Positions 1-8,422 are shown, counted from the first letter of the stretch. The stretch is DNA of 64,000 nt from an uncultured Eubacteriales bacterium (GCA_900317855.1 ONIG01000007.1:1-64000); one strand, 5' to 3'. Notes: a model not told the origin generated them from the letters alone. Program-made: numbers and translations.

Positions 1-1
1 A

Positions 2-178
2 TATATCACGAACCTGATATATGCTGGGGTAGATCCCAAAACTGTTCAGTACCTGGCCGGTCATGAAAACAGCAAAATTACAATGGACATATATGCTAAG
101 GTGAAATACAACAGCCCCGATGCGCTGTCCACCATTGTAAATAACGCATTCAACAACATGTACGTGAAAGCGGAGTAA
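2..178 (+). CDS. Tyrosine recombinase/integrase, C-terminal end (5' part outside window)
   Basis: The frame is open from the window edge and gives 58 C-terminal residues ending at TAA 176-178. It contains the last part of a phage-integrase catalytic domain: LAGHENSKITMDIYAKV has the second conserved histidine (GHE) and the nucleophilic tyrosine (DIY) nine residues later, as in Tn916/XerC-type recombinases. This family integrates and excises phages and conjugative elements by a 3'-phosphotyrosyl intermediate. The gene reads rightwards and ends at a strong hairpin, after which come short direct repeats that could be arm sites. The element it belongs to cannot be identified because the N-terminal DNA-binding domains are outside the window. 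Confidence 0.88.
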   Translation, partial: YITNLIYAGVDPKTVQYLAGHENSKITMDIYAKVKYNSPDALSTIVNNAFNNMYVKAE

Positions 179-184
179 CCTGTT

Positions 185-212
185 GAGGAGCCGAATAATA
201 TCGGCTCCTCTT
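185..212 (+). terminator. Rho-independent terminator of the integrase gene
   Basis: A perfect 10-bp inverted repeat GAGGAGCCGA/TCGGCTCCTC (185-194 and 201-210) with a 6-nt ATAATA loop lies 6 nt after the integrase stop. It is followed by a pyrimidine-rich TTCTTGTCTCTT tail. Confidence 0.8.
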
Positions 213-522
213 CTTGTCTCTTGAAAAAACAATCAGCTTGTGCTATATTATAAAAACCTAAGGGAAACAAGCACCATACGAGAACTGGAGCTTCACGGGG
301 ACAACCTAAGGGACAACCCAATGGCATAACCCTTAAAAACCTTGATATCCACCTTACACGGAAGGCCGTCCCTTGCGGGCGGCTTTCTGTCATTTGACCA
401 GAAGCGGGATTTTGTGAGACAACCGGAGAAAACGGCGGGATTCTCAGTGGCCTTTTCCTGCCCTCTCGTCCAAAATAGATAAAATTGAGATCTGTTTGAC
501 GTCCAGAACAAGGAGTGACGAA
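213..522. other. Non-coding region with short direct repeats (possible recombinase arm sites)
   Basis: No convincing gene lies here. Two copies of AACCTAAGGGA (255-265 and 303-313) and two of GGGACAACC (298-306 and 310-318, 12-bp period) cluster within 65 bp just downstream of the integrase gene, where arm-type binding sites of Tn916-like integrases are often found. The right part leads into the YhgE gene. AAGGAG at 510-515 is its ribosome site. The att-site reading is an inference from position only. Confidence 0.4.
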
Positions 523-2643
523 ATGAAGACGGTTCTTCAAATCTTCCGATCCGATCTGCGCGGTGTGAGCCGGCAGTTTTTCGCGATGGTGATTCTGATC
601 GCAATTTGCGTGCTGCCTGCCCTGTACGCGTGGTTTAATATCTATTCCAACCACGACCCCTACGGCAGCACCGGCAACATCCGCATCGCCGTTGCGAGCA
701 GCGACCCCGGCGCAGCGCTCCCGGACGGCAGCTTTGTCAACATGGCGGACGCCGTCATGGACACGCTCCGTGAGAGCGACAGCATCGGCTGGGTGTTCCT
801 CGATTCGCCGGAGGACGCCGTCGCCGGTGTTGAGGCCGGGGACTATTACGCCGCCATCGTGTTTGAGGAGACCTTCTCGAAAAACATGTTCGACTTCGAG
901 CAGGGTCTCTTGTCAGACGATGCCGGAATCACCTATTACGAGAACGGCAAGAAAAACGCCATCGCCTCCAAGATCACGCAGACCGCCGCGGGCACTTTGC
1001 AGGAGACGATCAACACCAAGTATCTCCAGACGCTGTTTCAGACCATTTTCCTTTATGCCAACGGCGTGGAAAACGCGGCAGATTCCGGCGAGGCTGTGCG
1101 CCACGCCGTACAGGAGATGACGGAGCTGCGCGACACGCTGCAGGCCTATACCGCCGCCATCGACGGATTTACCGACAACACAGAGAACCTGAACGCGCTC
1201 CTGCGAGATACCAAAACCGTGCTCTCAAAGGCGGATCTTTCCGGCAGCGACGCGGTGCAGACGACGAAAAACGCCATTCGCAGCGCACAGCAGAGTGTGG
1301 ATGCCCTCTCCGGCGCGGCAGATCAGCAGCTGGGCGAGGTGGAGTCGGCGCTCGATGCGCTCACAGAGGACATCACTGCGCTCTCCCAGTCGGAGTCCGT
1401 CCGGCAGATGACCGCGACGCAGGCGGCGCTGCTCGACCGCGCAATCGAACAGGCGGCAAAGCTCCAAACCCACTATGAAACGCTGCGCGCCATGTTCCCG
1501 GAGAACCCCGCGCTGATCGGCGCGAAGCGCGCGGCGGCGGATCTGGACGCGCTCATCGCCCGTACCGCCGAATTACAGACGGATCTGGAAACACTGCGCC
1601 GCACCGGTGACCTCTCCGATCTCGCAGTGCTCTCGGCAGGATGGAGCGAAACCGTGCAGAGTATGCGCGCGGTCGTGACGGGCTCGCTGAGTCCTGCCTT
1701 CGACACGATCGCAAGCGACCTCACCGCTGTTCTGAACACCGTAGAGCCCCTGCTCCGGAGCGTGCAGGGCGGCGTTGAGGATCTTGCTTTGGTGCTGGAC
1801 GGCGCGCAGAGCACCGTCACCTCCGTGGATGGCGCCCTGCGTCAGCTTCGCGCGATCCTCAGCCGCGGGAGCGACACGCTCTCGAACCTGATTGCCCGCG
1901 TCGAGGCAGCAACGCCCGATGAACAGCTCCAAACACTGATCGACTTGCTGGGCGGAGACGCGGCGCGATACGGCTCGTTTTTCTCCGCGCTGGTGGATAT
2001 GGAGGTGCAGGAGGTCTATTCGGTCAATTCCTATGGCACGGCCATGGCACCGTTTTATTCCGTGCTCGCCCTCTGGGTCGGCGGTGTCATCCTCGTTGCG
2101 ATCTTAAAGGTGTATGTGGACGCCGAGAAGTTTCCCGCCGCCACGGAGTCGCAGCGGTTTTTCGGGCGCTTCGCGCTGTTTTTCCTCGTAGGGCAGCTGC
2201 AGGCCGCCGTGATCGTGCTGGGCGACCTCCATCTGCTGGGCGTCGAGGCGGCAAATCCGTGGCTCCTATGGGTGGCTGCGGCGGTGACGAGTCTGGTGTT
2301 CGTGCTGCTGATCTACGCGCTCACGCTCTCCTTCGGCGACATCGGCAAGGCCATCGTTGTTGTGGTCATGGTGCTGCAGATCGCAGGCTCCAGCGGCACC
2401 TATCCCATCGAGATCCTGCCGGAGATCTTCAGCAAGATCTATCTCTTTTTCCCGTTTCCGTACGCCATCAACGCCATGCGTGAGGCGATCTGCGGCGTGT
2501 ATCAGCAGGATTATCTGATCTACCTCGGAAAGCTCCTGCTGTTCGGGGCGCTGGGTCTCTTGATCGGGCTGGTGGTGCGAAGACCCTTTATGAATATGAA
2601 TGAATTTGTGGAAGAAAAGCTGGAAGAGACGGAGGTGTTATGA
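523..2643 (+). CDS. YhgE/Pip-family membrane protein (first copy)
   Basis: The 706-residue product has the YhgE/Pip layout: a short cytoplasmic N-terminus, one transmembrane helix around residues 19-40 followed by the family-typical ALYAWFNIYSN segment, about 450 extracytoplasmic residues rich in helical, coiled-coil-like sequence, and five or so C-terminal membrane helices resembling an ABC-2 permease domain (about 505-690). The family includes Lactococcus phage infection protein Pip and resembles type VII secretion protein EsaA, but a general biochemical role is not established. ATG 523 is chosen because AAGGAG lies 7 nt upstream; an upstream in-frame TTG at 496 has no such site. It starts a translationally coupled three-gene set, overlapping the next start by one base, and is paralogous to the gene at 3041. 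Confidence 0.88.
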   Translation: MKTVLQIFRSDLRGVSRQFFAMVILIAICVLPALYAWFNIYSNHDPYGSTGNIRIAVASSDPGAALPDGSFVNMADAVMDTLRESDSIGWVFLDSPEDAVAGVEAGDYYAAIVFEETFSKNMFDFEQGLLSDDAGITYYENGKKNAIASKITQTAAGTLQETINTKYLQTLFQTIFLYANGVENAADSGEAVRHAVQEMTELRDTLQAYTAAIDGFTDNTENLNALLRDTKTVLSKADLSGSDAVQTTKNAIRSAQQSVDALSGAADQQLGEVESALDALTEDITALSQSESVRQMTATQAALLDRAIEQAAKLQTHYETLRAMFPENPALIGAKRAAADLDALIARTAELQTDLETLRRTGDLSDLAVLSAGWSETVQSMRAVVTGSLSPAFDTIASDLTAVLNTVEPLLRSVQGGVEDLALVLDGAQSTVTSVDGALRQLRAILSRGSDTLSNLIARVEAATPDEQLQTLIDLLGGDAARYGSFFSALVDMEVQEVYSVNSYGTAMAPFYSVLALWVGGVILVAILKVYVDAEKFPAATESQRFFGRFALFFLVGQLQAAVIVLGDLHLLGVEAANPWLLWVAAAVTSLVFVLLIYALTLSFGDIGKAIVVVVMVLQIAGSSGTYPIEILPEIFSKIYLFFPFPYAINAMREAICGVYQQDYLIYLGKLLLFGALGLLIGLVVRRPFMNMNEFVEEKLEETEVL

Positions 2644-3044
2644 TGGCGAAAAAGAAATCCCGGCAGGACGACCGCTATGAAAAGCTCTATTCTGAGCTTC
2701 TGACCCAGACGGAGCTGCTGCATCAATCGAACAAGCGGCGCATTCGGCGCGGCCTATGGGGGCTGCTGGTAATGCCGCTGGTGCTGGCGGTGCTGCTCTG
2801 GCTCACAGACAGCTCGCGCATCGTGTTCCTGCTTATCTGGGTGCTGGGCATGTTTCTGCTTTCTGCCTATCTCATCACGGTGGAATATCTGGATTTCAAG
2901 GTGCTGCGCGCCATGGAGGGCGTCTCCCACACGGAACTCGACTTTGACGAGTTGCTGAAGTTGGATCGCCCGATCCACAACCGGATCGTCGAGCGGCGGG
3001 CGCAGATGTCGGACACGCCACCTAAGGAGGCGCAAAAGCTATGA
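2643..3044 (+). CDS. Small two-helix membrane protein between the YhgE paralogues
   Basis: This 133-residue protein has a very basic N-terminus (AKKKSRQDDR), a coiled-coil-prone stretch around residues 15-35, two hydrophobic helices at about 39-58 and 62-83, and a charged C-terminal tail. I do not recognise a family. ATG 2643 overlaps the TGA of the upstream YhgE gene, with GGAGG at 2631-2635 better spaced for it than for ATG 2640. Its own stop overlaps the next ATG as ATGA. This tight coupling suggests a 1:1:1 product, perhaps an accessory subunit of the two YhgE proteins, but that is inference. Confidence 0.78.
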   Translation: MAKKKSRQDDRYEKLYSELLTQTELLHQSNKRRIRRGLWGLLVMPLVLAVLLWLTDSSRIVFLLIWVLGMFLLSAYLITVEYLDFKVLRAMEGVSHTELDFDELLKLDRPIHNRIVERRAQMSDTPPKEAQKL

Positions 3045-5188
3045 GAAACATTCTGCGTGTTCTGAGGGGCGACTTGCGCCGCATGACTGCCAGCGTCGTC
3101 GCTATCGTGACACTGATGGGGCTTTGCATCATTCCGTGCCTCTATGCCTGGTTCAACATCTTCTCCAACTGGGCGCCCTATGACACCGACGCCACTGGGC
3201 GTATCCGTGTGGCCGTGGCTAATTCTGACGCTGGAGCAGAGGTGCTGGGGCTTCGCGTGAACGTGGGCGACAAGATCATCGAAGCGCTGCAGTCGAACGA
3301 TTCCATCGGCTGGGTCTTCCCGGACGCTGCCGATGAGGCACTGGAGGGCGTTTGGGCTAGCGAATATTATGCGGCGCTCATCATCCCGGAGGACTTTACG
3401 CAAAACACTCTGAGCTTTCTCGGCGGCTCGCTGGAAAACCCGAAGCTCCTCTATTACGAGAACGAAAAGAAAAACGCCATCGCGCCAAAGATTACCGGCA
3501 AAGCGAAAACCGCCGTACAGGAGCAGGTGAACGCAACCTTCGTCGAGACGATCGCCACCTATGTGAGCGACGCGGCCTCCGTCCTCACTGCCAGCGGCTA
3601 TGATCCGCAGACCGTGCTGCGGTCCGTCTCCGCCCAGACGGGGCAGCTGAACAATCGCTTGGAGGATGTAAATCAGGTGCTCCGCGCCGCGTCAGGACTC
3701 ACCGGAGCCGCAGAGAGCCTGATCGGGCTCTCCGGAACGCTGGTGGGCGACGCCAACGCTGTGACGCAGGCGGGGCAATCGGTGCTGAACGCGGCGGGAG
3801 AGACGGTCTCGGACGCGGATACCGCTTCCGGGCAGACCGCCGCCGCGCTCCAAAGTCTGATCACGCAGTTTAACGTCGATCTGGGGGATCTCTCCGATAC
3901 ACTCACCATCGCGTTTGGAGACTTGAACCGCTACAACGATTTTGTCACGAACGATCTGAGCGCCCGCGCGGCGCTTGCCGCAGCCTATCGGGACAACGCG
4001 CAGACTGCGGCCAACGATCTGGATACCCTCGGTCTCACGGTGCTGTCAAAGGGTTTTTCCGACCTTGCGGCGCGGTACGGGCGCATCTATGACCGTCTCT
4101 CCAGGTTGGAAAACGTGAGCGCGGACGGTTGGGACTCCATCCGCTCGGAGCAGCAGGAGATCTTGTCTGAGATCGCCGAGGCGCAAACGGTCGTTACCAC
4201 CCTCGGCAGCGCCGGGACGGACGCTTTGGAAAGCAAGCTCCAAACGGCGCTTACGGCGGCGCAGACCGCTGTGAACGAGGCGAGCGCGTCTCTTTCCGGC
4301 ATGGGCGGCAGCTTTCAGCAACTCGGCGCGGTACTCGTAAGCTACAGCGCCGCACTGGATGCGCTTCAGGGCGGCCTGGTCGGCACGGCGCAGGCGGTTT
4401 CCGGTCTGCAGGATCAGCTCACGGCGGTTTCGACGCTGCTTGAACGGCTCTCGGAAAGCGAGCTCTTGGGCCGCTTGACCGGGATTCTGTCGGACGACGC
4501 CGAGACCATCGCGAGCTATCTCGCCTCCCCGGTGCAGATGAACACCGAGGTAATCTATGAGGTGCGGGAATACGGCTCGGCCATGGCACCTTTCTATACC
4601 GTGCTGGCCCAGTGGGTCGGCGCGCTGCTGGCGGCGGTCCTGCTGAAGGTGCGCATCAAGCGCCCGGAGCAGTATCCCGACCTGCGTCTGTGGCAGAGCT
4701 TTTTCGGACGATACGGGCTGTTTCTGTTCGTGGGCCTCGCCCAAGGACTCATCGTGTCGCTGGGCGATCTTATTTATGTCGGCATCCAGTGCCTGCATCC
4801 CGTGCGCTTTGTGCTCGCGGCCTGCCTCAATGGGATCTGCTTCACCATGATCAACTACGCGCTGGTGTTCTCGCTGGAAAGCATCGGTCAGGCGCTGGGC
4901 GTGATCGTGCTGGTGGTGCAGGTGGCAGGAGCCGGCGGCACCTACCCGGTGGAGGTGCTGCCAAAGATGTTTCAGAAGCTCTATCCGGCCATGCCTTTTC
5001 GCTATGCCATGGACGCCATGCGCGAGTGCGTCGCAGGAATGTATGGGTACAGCTATGCGAAATGTATGGGAGCGCTCGCGCTCTTCACGCTGGGTGCCGT
5101 TGCCTTCGGCCTCGCACTCTACTGGCCGGCCAAATGGCTCAACCGGCTCATCAACGAGAGTAAGGCCAGGAGCGAGATCATGCTATAA
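3041..5188 (+). CDS. YhgE/Pip-family membrane protein (second copy)
   Basis: This 715-residue paralogue of the gene at 523 has an N-terminal helix at about residues 18-38 followed by CLYAWFNIFSN. A conserved N-terminal extracellular part shares motifs with the first copy (RIRVAVA, SIGWVF, YYENEKKNAIA). A long, Ala/Ser/Thr/Gln-rich helical middle (about 180-480) follows, and then five C-terminal membrane helices containing GGTYPVEVLP. The ABC-2-like tail suggests a membrane export or surface-assembly role, as proposed for YhgE/EsaA, but no substrate can be read from sequence. The start follows AAGGAGG and overlaps the preceding stop by 4 nt. Having two diverged copies in one transcript suggests a heteromeric complex. 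Confidence 0.87.
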   Translation: MRNILRVLRGDLRRMTASVVAIVTLMGLCIIPCLYAWFNIFSNWAPYDTDATGRIRVAVANSDAGAEVLGLRVNVGDKIIEALQSNDSIGWVFPDAADEALEGVWASEYYAALIIPEDFTQNTLSFLGGSLENPKLLYYENEKKNAIAPKITGKAKTAVQEQVNATFVETIATYVSDAASVLTASGYDPQTVLRSVSAQTGQLNNRLEDVNQVLRAASGLTGAAESLIGLSGTLVGDANAVTQAGQSVLNAAGETVSDADTASGQTAAALQSLITQFNVDLGDLSDTLTIAFGDLNRYNDFVTNDLSARAALAAAYRDNAQTAANDLDTLGLTVLSKGFSDLAARYGRIYDRLSRLENVSADGWDSIRSEQQEILSEIAEAQTVVTTLGSAGTDALESKLQTALTAAQTAVNEASASLSGMGGSFQQLGAVLVSYSAALDALQGGLVGTAQAVSGLQDQLTAVSTLLERLSESELLGRLTGILSDDAETIASYLASPVQMNTEVIYEVREYGSAMAPFYTVLAQWVGALLAAVLLKVRIKRPEQYPDLRLWQSFFGRYGLFLFVGLAQGLIVSLGDLIYVGIQCLHPVRFVLAACLNGICFTMINYALVFSLESIGQALGVIVLVVQVAGAGGTYPVEVLPKMFQKLYPAMPFRYAMDAMRECVAGMYGYSYAKCMGALALFTLGAVAFGLALYWPAKWLNRLINESKARSEIML

Positions 5189-5217
5189 TCGCGCAAGACA
5201 GAGAGAGGGGAAACAAT

Positions 5218-5886
5218 ATGCTGATTGATTTTCGCGCGCAGATCCTGCCAGGGATGGATGACGCCTGTCCCACCCATCTGGTTTCCATCCGCCGTCTGCT
5301 GCAGGCGCAGCGCGCCGGGGTCGACGTGCTCGTGGCGACGCCGCTGCTGGACTTAAATCAAATGCCGACGGACCTTTTCCTGAAGCGCTGTGACGTGGCT
5401 GCCGAGCATCTGGAACTGATCCTGCAGCCGGGGATGCCCCTGGTGGTGCTCGGCGCGGAGGTGCTCTGGCAGCCGGAACTGGAGCGGCAGGACTTGTCCG
5501 CGCTCTGTATCGGCGACGGCTGGCTTCTGCTGCGTCTGCCGGAGGGCAAACTCACAGATAGGATGATTGCCTCGCTCCGACAGTTGATGCATCAGGTTCG
5601 CGGGATACTCATCATGGGCGTGGAGCAGATGGAATATGACGATGCGCAAAGGCTCTTCGCCGTTGGCTGCAAGGGCGAACTGAGCTTCTCCGCCCTCACA
5701 CACCGCAGCGAACGCGCACTCTGGCTACCGAGCCTCAAAAATGGCGATATCACCGCCTTCGGAAGAGATCCCCGGGACGACACCCATGCCTACCATAAGC
5801 TCCATAAGCTGCCCGGAAAACTGGACGACACATTTGAAGCCGTCATGCACCGCGCCGCGGAGATTTTGCAGATGGAGGAGAAATGA
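5218..5886 (+). CDS. CpsB/YwqE-like PHP phosphatase homologue lacking metal ligands (probable pseudoenzyme)
   Basis: The 222-residue protein aligns by eye with CpsB/YwqE tyrosine-protein phosphatases of the PHP superfamily: the N-terminal DFRAQILPGMDDA corresponds to their DIHxHILPGxDDG, VLVATPLLDLN to the ATPHH segment, and GAEVLW to the conserved Glu motif. The metal-binding histidines of the first motif are Arg and Gln here, and the ATPHH pair is Leu-Leu. The C-terminal Asp-x-His motif is not obvious (GRDPRDDTHAY). Catalysis by the usual trinuclear centre therefore seems unlikely. A good site, GAGAGGGGAAAC, precedes ATG 5218, 29 nt after the YhgE gene, so co-transcription is likely. Confidence 0.68.
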   Translation: MLIDFRAQILPGMDDACPTHLVSIRRLLQAQRAGVDVLVATPLLDLNQMPTDLFLKRCDVAAEHLELILQPGMPLVVLGAEVLWQPELERQDLSALCIGDGWLLLRLPEGKLTDRMIASLRQLMHQVRGILIMGVEQMEYDDAQRLFAVGCKGELSFSALTHRSERALWLPSLKNGDITAFGRDPRDDTHAYHKLHKLPGKLDDTFEAVMHRAAEILQMEEK

Positions 5887-6037
5887 GTGTTCACTTCCGA
5901 CCGCTACTCTTTTCAAAAGATTGCTCTTATGAGATTGCGAGCAGTAAGCCCTTGAGCCTTTCATTTAATCAATGTCTGGCCGTAAGAACCACATACGCTT
6001 GACACCCTTATGTTTGACACTTTTTCAGGAGGCCCAT

Positions 6038-6274
6038 ATGGACAATTGCAATAGTGAACAGCTTGCTTCCGCAATTGTGGAGCGGGCAGTTTCAGATTAC
6101 AGAGAATTGAAGACAAAAGACGTAGAGGAAATCAAGCCCTTCTATAGAGGTACATATTCCAAGAAAGAGATCGAAGTGTTTTTTCACAGCGATTGGTGTG
6201 AGACCATCCTGAGGGGCATTGGTTCTCGCGCAGATGGCGTAACGATCTTACGCCATCTGAAGCATGAATCTTAA
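6038..6274 (+). CDS. Small conserved-type protein of unknown function
   Basis: This 78-residue soluble protein starts at ATG 6038, preceded by a textbook AGGAGG at 6028-6033. An in-frame upstream TTG gives a longer frame without a ribosome site. The sequence combines an N-terminal helix (SAIVERAVSDYREL) with a distinctive EIEVFFHSDWCETIL segment and a C-terminal Arg/Leu helix. It reminds me of small helical proteins seen in clostridial integrative elements, but I cannot name a family. Flanking DNA is more AT-rich than the core of the window, which fits an acquired segment. Confidence 0.65.
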   Translation: MDNCNSEQLASAIVERAVSDYRELKTKDVEEIKPFYRGTYSKKEIEVFFHSDWCETILRGIGSRADGVTILRHLKHES

Positions 6275-6373
6275 TTTTTAACCATAGTTGCAGCTCTGCA
6301 GAATACGCTTGTACTGCTATGTGTTCGCGGATCAGAACGCCGTAGAGTCGAATGATGAAAGGAACGATACTCG

Positions 6374-7219
6374 ATGAAAGCAAAAAAGCCGGAAAAGAAC
6401 AGAGATCGGCTCCGTCGCTCGTTCCGCGAGCAATGGGCGACCAACCGCCCGGCACTGATTGTCTGGCTGGTACTGCAGCCGGTGGTGGCTGCGGCACTGG
6501 TGCGCTCGGTCATGCTGGGCTCGTGGGACAACGTGTTCATCTGCCTGCTGGTGCTGGCACTGTTTCTGCTTCCCAGCATCGTGCAGAAAAACCTGCGCAT
6601 CACGTTCCCGACCGGGATGCAGATCGTCATTCTGATCCACATCTTCGCCACAGAGTTTCTGGGCGAGATCGCCTGCTATTATGTGCAGTACCCGCACTGG
6701 GACTCCATCGTGCATACAGTCTGGGCCTTTCTCTGCGCTGCGATCGGCTATCTGCTGGTTGATCTGCTGAACCGGGATAAGCCCGAACGCTTTCATCTGT
6801 CACCTGCTTATCTCGCGGTGGCAGCGCTCTGCTTTTCCATGACGATCGGCGTGCTGTGGGAGTTTTTTGAGTTTGCCATGGATCGTCTGTTTCTCATGGA
6901 TATGCAGAAGGACACCATCATCCCGCAGTTTGCCAGCACGCTGCTGGACGAGACCCACCGAAACATCCCAGTTGTTGTCAGCGGGATCGACAGCGTCACG
7001 GTAAACGGGCAGGTACTGGCCTCCGGCGGGTATCTGGATATCGGACTCTATGACACGATGGAGGATCTCTTCGTCAACTTCCTTGGTGCCTTGACCTTTG
7101 CGCTGATTGGCTATTTCAGCTCCCGAAAAGAGCGGGCAAAGCGAATCGCGGAGCAGTTCATTCCCCATGTCACCCAACCGCTTGAGCCTGAGGCGTCAAA
7201 TATAAAGTCGTTCTTATAA
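6374..7219 (+). CDS. Multi-helix membrane protein of unknown function
   Basis: The 281-residue product has a basic N-terminus and about seven hydrophobic segments (roughly residues 25-45, 50-68, 75-95, 107-128, 145-165 and 240-260 are clearest). Conserved-looking features are FPTGMQI at the third helix, an HTVWAFLCAAIGY helix and SMTIGVLWEFFEFAMD. The charged WEFFEF motif within a membrane segment recalls the DUF2238/YjdF-like group of bacterial membrane proteins, but that assignment is tentative. AAAGGA precedes the ATG. It is the last gene before the tRNA-Ala fragment. Confidence 0.75.
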   Translation: MKAKKPEKNRDRLRRSFREQWATNRPALIVWLVLQPVVAAALVRSVMLGSWDNVFICLLVLALFLLPSIVQKNLRITFPTGMQIVILIHIFATEFLGEIACYYVQYPHWDSIVHTVWAFLCAAIGYLLVDLLNRDKPERFHLSPAYLAVAALCFSMTIGVLWEFFEFAMDRLFLMDMQKDTIIPQFASTLLDETHRNIPVVVSGIDSVTVNGQVLASGGYLDIGLYDTMEDLFVNFLGALTFALIGYFSSRKERAKRIAEQFIPHVTQPLEPEASNIKSFL

Positions 7220-7288
7220 GAGCATGGCAAATGACGCGCGCATGATGCGCACATCCCTGCCTTTTGGGGGTGTGTAACCGAATCTTCC

Positions 7289-7347
<59 letters not shown>

Positions 7348-7349
7348 CG

Positions 7350-7379
7350 AAAAGAGACATCCGATCGGATGTCTCTTTT
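7350..7379 (+). terminator. Terminator behind the tRNA-Ala fragment
   Basis: A perfect 13-bp inverted repeat with a GATC loop (arms AAAAGAGACATCC and GGATGTCTCTTTT) follows the tRNA CCA end by 2 nt. Its A/T-rich outer arms provide the terminal T run. This is the normal position of a tRNA-gene terminator and was probably part of the original tRNA transcription unit. Confidence 0.85.
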
Positions 7380-7586
7380 CATTTTAAAATCGAATGGAAT
7401 GCAGAGAGCAGGCGCAATGGGCAGCTGCCAGCGGACTACGAATGGCGGGGCCGCTGACGCAGGACATCGGCACCGCACGCGTTTTGTCTGTTGCCTTTTG
7501 CTCGTTTGACAGGCAGTACGCAGCCATGTATACTGATGTCAGAACCCTTTGTATTGCGGTGAAACGCCAGAAGGTAGAGGTGTGCG
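7380..7586. other. Intergenic region, no gene recognised
   Basis: Between the tRNA terminator and the orphan gene at 7587 nothing with codon structure or structured RNA was recognised. Base composition changes from GC-rich to AT-rich across it. An antisense frame covering 7170-7478 contains the string RDRTADLLNA, a classic artefact of translating antisense to tRNA genes. Confidence 0.5.
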
Positions 7587-8189
7587 ATGGACGAACGGAA
7601 ACCGGAGAAGTGCGTTCCTTTGAACAGCGAAGAAAAAGGCAGCTTGATTGTTGAATTGGTGATTACAATACCCGCCATTGTGTTTGCCTTTTTTTGGATT
7701 GCTTATTCGATGGCGAAAGATGTGTCTGAGAATGCTGTCATATTGTCAGATGCAGATATTATAGCGGCACTGGCTGTGTATGTTTTGCTGTTCCTTGTTG
7801 CATATTTTGTTTTTTGTAATATGAGGTTCCTCTTTGCGAAGTATATGGTCTCAAACAATGGCATTTGCGTTCTTTCATTTCGAAAAAAATATTTCTATAA
7901 GTGGGCGGATGTGGAAGATGTATGCGTGTGCAATTTAGGACTCAGTAATAGTAATTTCCACCGTATTATCCGGTGCACAAAGGACGCGTCTTTGGACAAA
8001 ACAAAGTTTGCAAAGAAAAAAGCTATCTTATTTGGACAGACTTGGCCGTGGTGGCAGGATATGCAGTTTGCTGTGTTTCATATGAAAACGATTGCAATCC
8101 TTCCGTTTACGGAGGAGAATTATAAATTGATCACACAGTATTATCCTAATATCCGAACATATTCAGCCGATGCTCCAGAAAACCTGTGA
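7587..8189 (+). CDS. AT-rich orphan membrane protein, possible PH-like domain
   Basis: The 200-residue product has two hydrophobic helices near residues 22-45 and 58-82, followed by a soluble C-terminal domain that begins with a hydrophobic-basic beta pattern (GICVLSFRKKYFYKWADVEDV). This topology, two helices then an all-beta domain, is seen in bacterial PH-like membrane proteins, but similarity is too weak for a firm call. Codons are markedly richer in A/T than in neighbouring operons (many ATA, TTT, AAA), which suggests horizontal acquisition. ATG 7587 is preceded by AGAGGTG. It is a monocistron closed by the hairpin at 8198-8238. Confidence 0.65.
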   Translation: MDERKPEKCVPLNSEEKGSLIVELVITIPAIVFAFFWIAYSMAKDVSENAVILSDADIIAALAVYVLLFLVAYFVFCNMRFLFAKYMVSNNGICVLSFRKKYFYKWADVEDVCVCNLGLSNSNFHRIIRCTKDASLDKTKFAKKKAILFGQTWPWWQDMQFAVFHMKTIAILPFTEENYKLITQYYPNIRTYSADAPENL

Positions 8190-8197
8190 ACAGGGAG

Positions 8198-8238
8198 AAA
8201 TCCCCGGCGTGCGGTGAATACCGTCGCCGGGGATTTTG
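8198..8238 (+). terminator. Rho-independent terminator
   Basis: AAATCCCCGGCG (8198-8209) pairs perfectly with CGCCGGGGATTT (8225-8236), ending in TTTT. It follows the orphan gene by 8 nt. Confidence 0.85.
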
Positions 8239-8299
8239 AATGATGCGTTTATTTGAAAACCGAGTCAGGTTTTGGCCGCGGACGGCGGAGATAGAACCG

Positions 8300-8422
8300 C
8301 TACAGTTCTTTGATCGTGTAGTTGGTGCCGAATTGGCGATTGATGAGATTGCGCGCCATACCCCAGTTCCAGCCGTGCTCGCCAATGAGCCGGTACAGGA
8401 CGTCGAGTATTTCGGGCTGCAT
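8300..8422 (-). CDS. Small 40-residue protein, unknown
   Basis: The minus strand encodes a 40-residue helical peptide containing EHGWNWGMARNLINRQFG. It starts at an ATG whose complement is 8420-8422 and is preceded by AAAGGATGA at suitable spacing. A candidate promoter (TTGAAT, 17 bp, TATCTT) lies about 100 bp further upstream. The Trp pair and helix-turn-helix-like spacing look like a real small domain rather than random translation, but no family is recognised. The competing frames in this stretch have no ribosome sites. Confidence 0.5.
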   Translation of the reverse strand: MQPEILDVLYRLIGEHGWNWGMARNLINRQFGTNYTIKEL

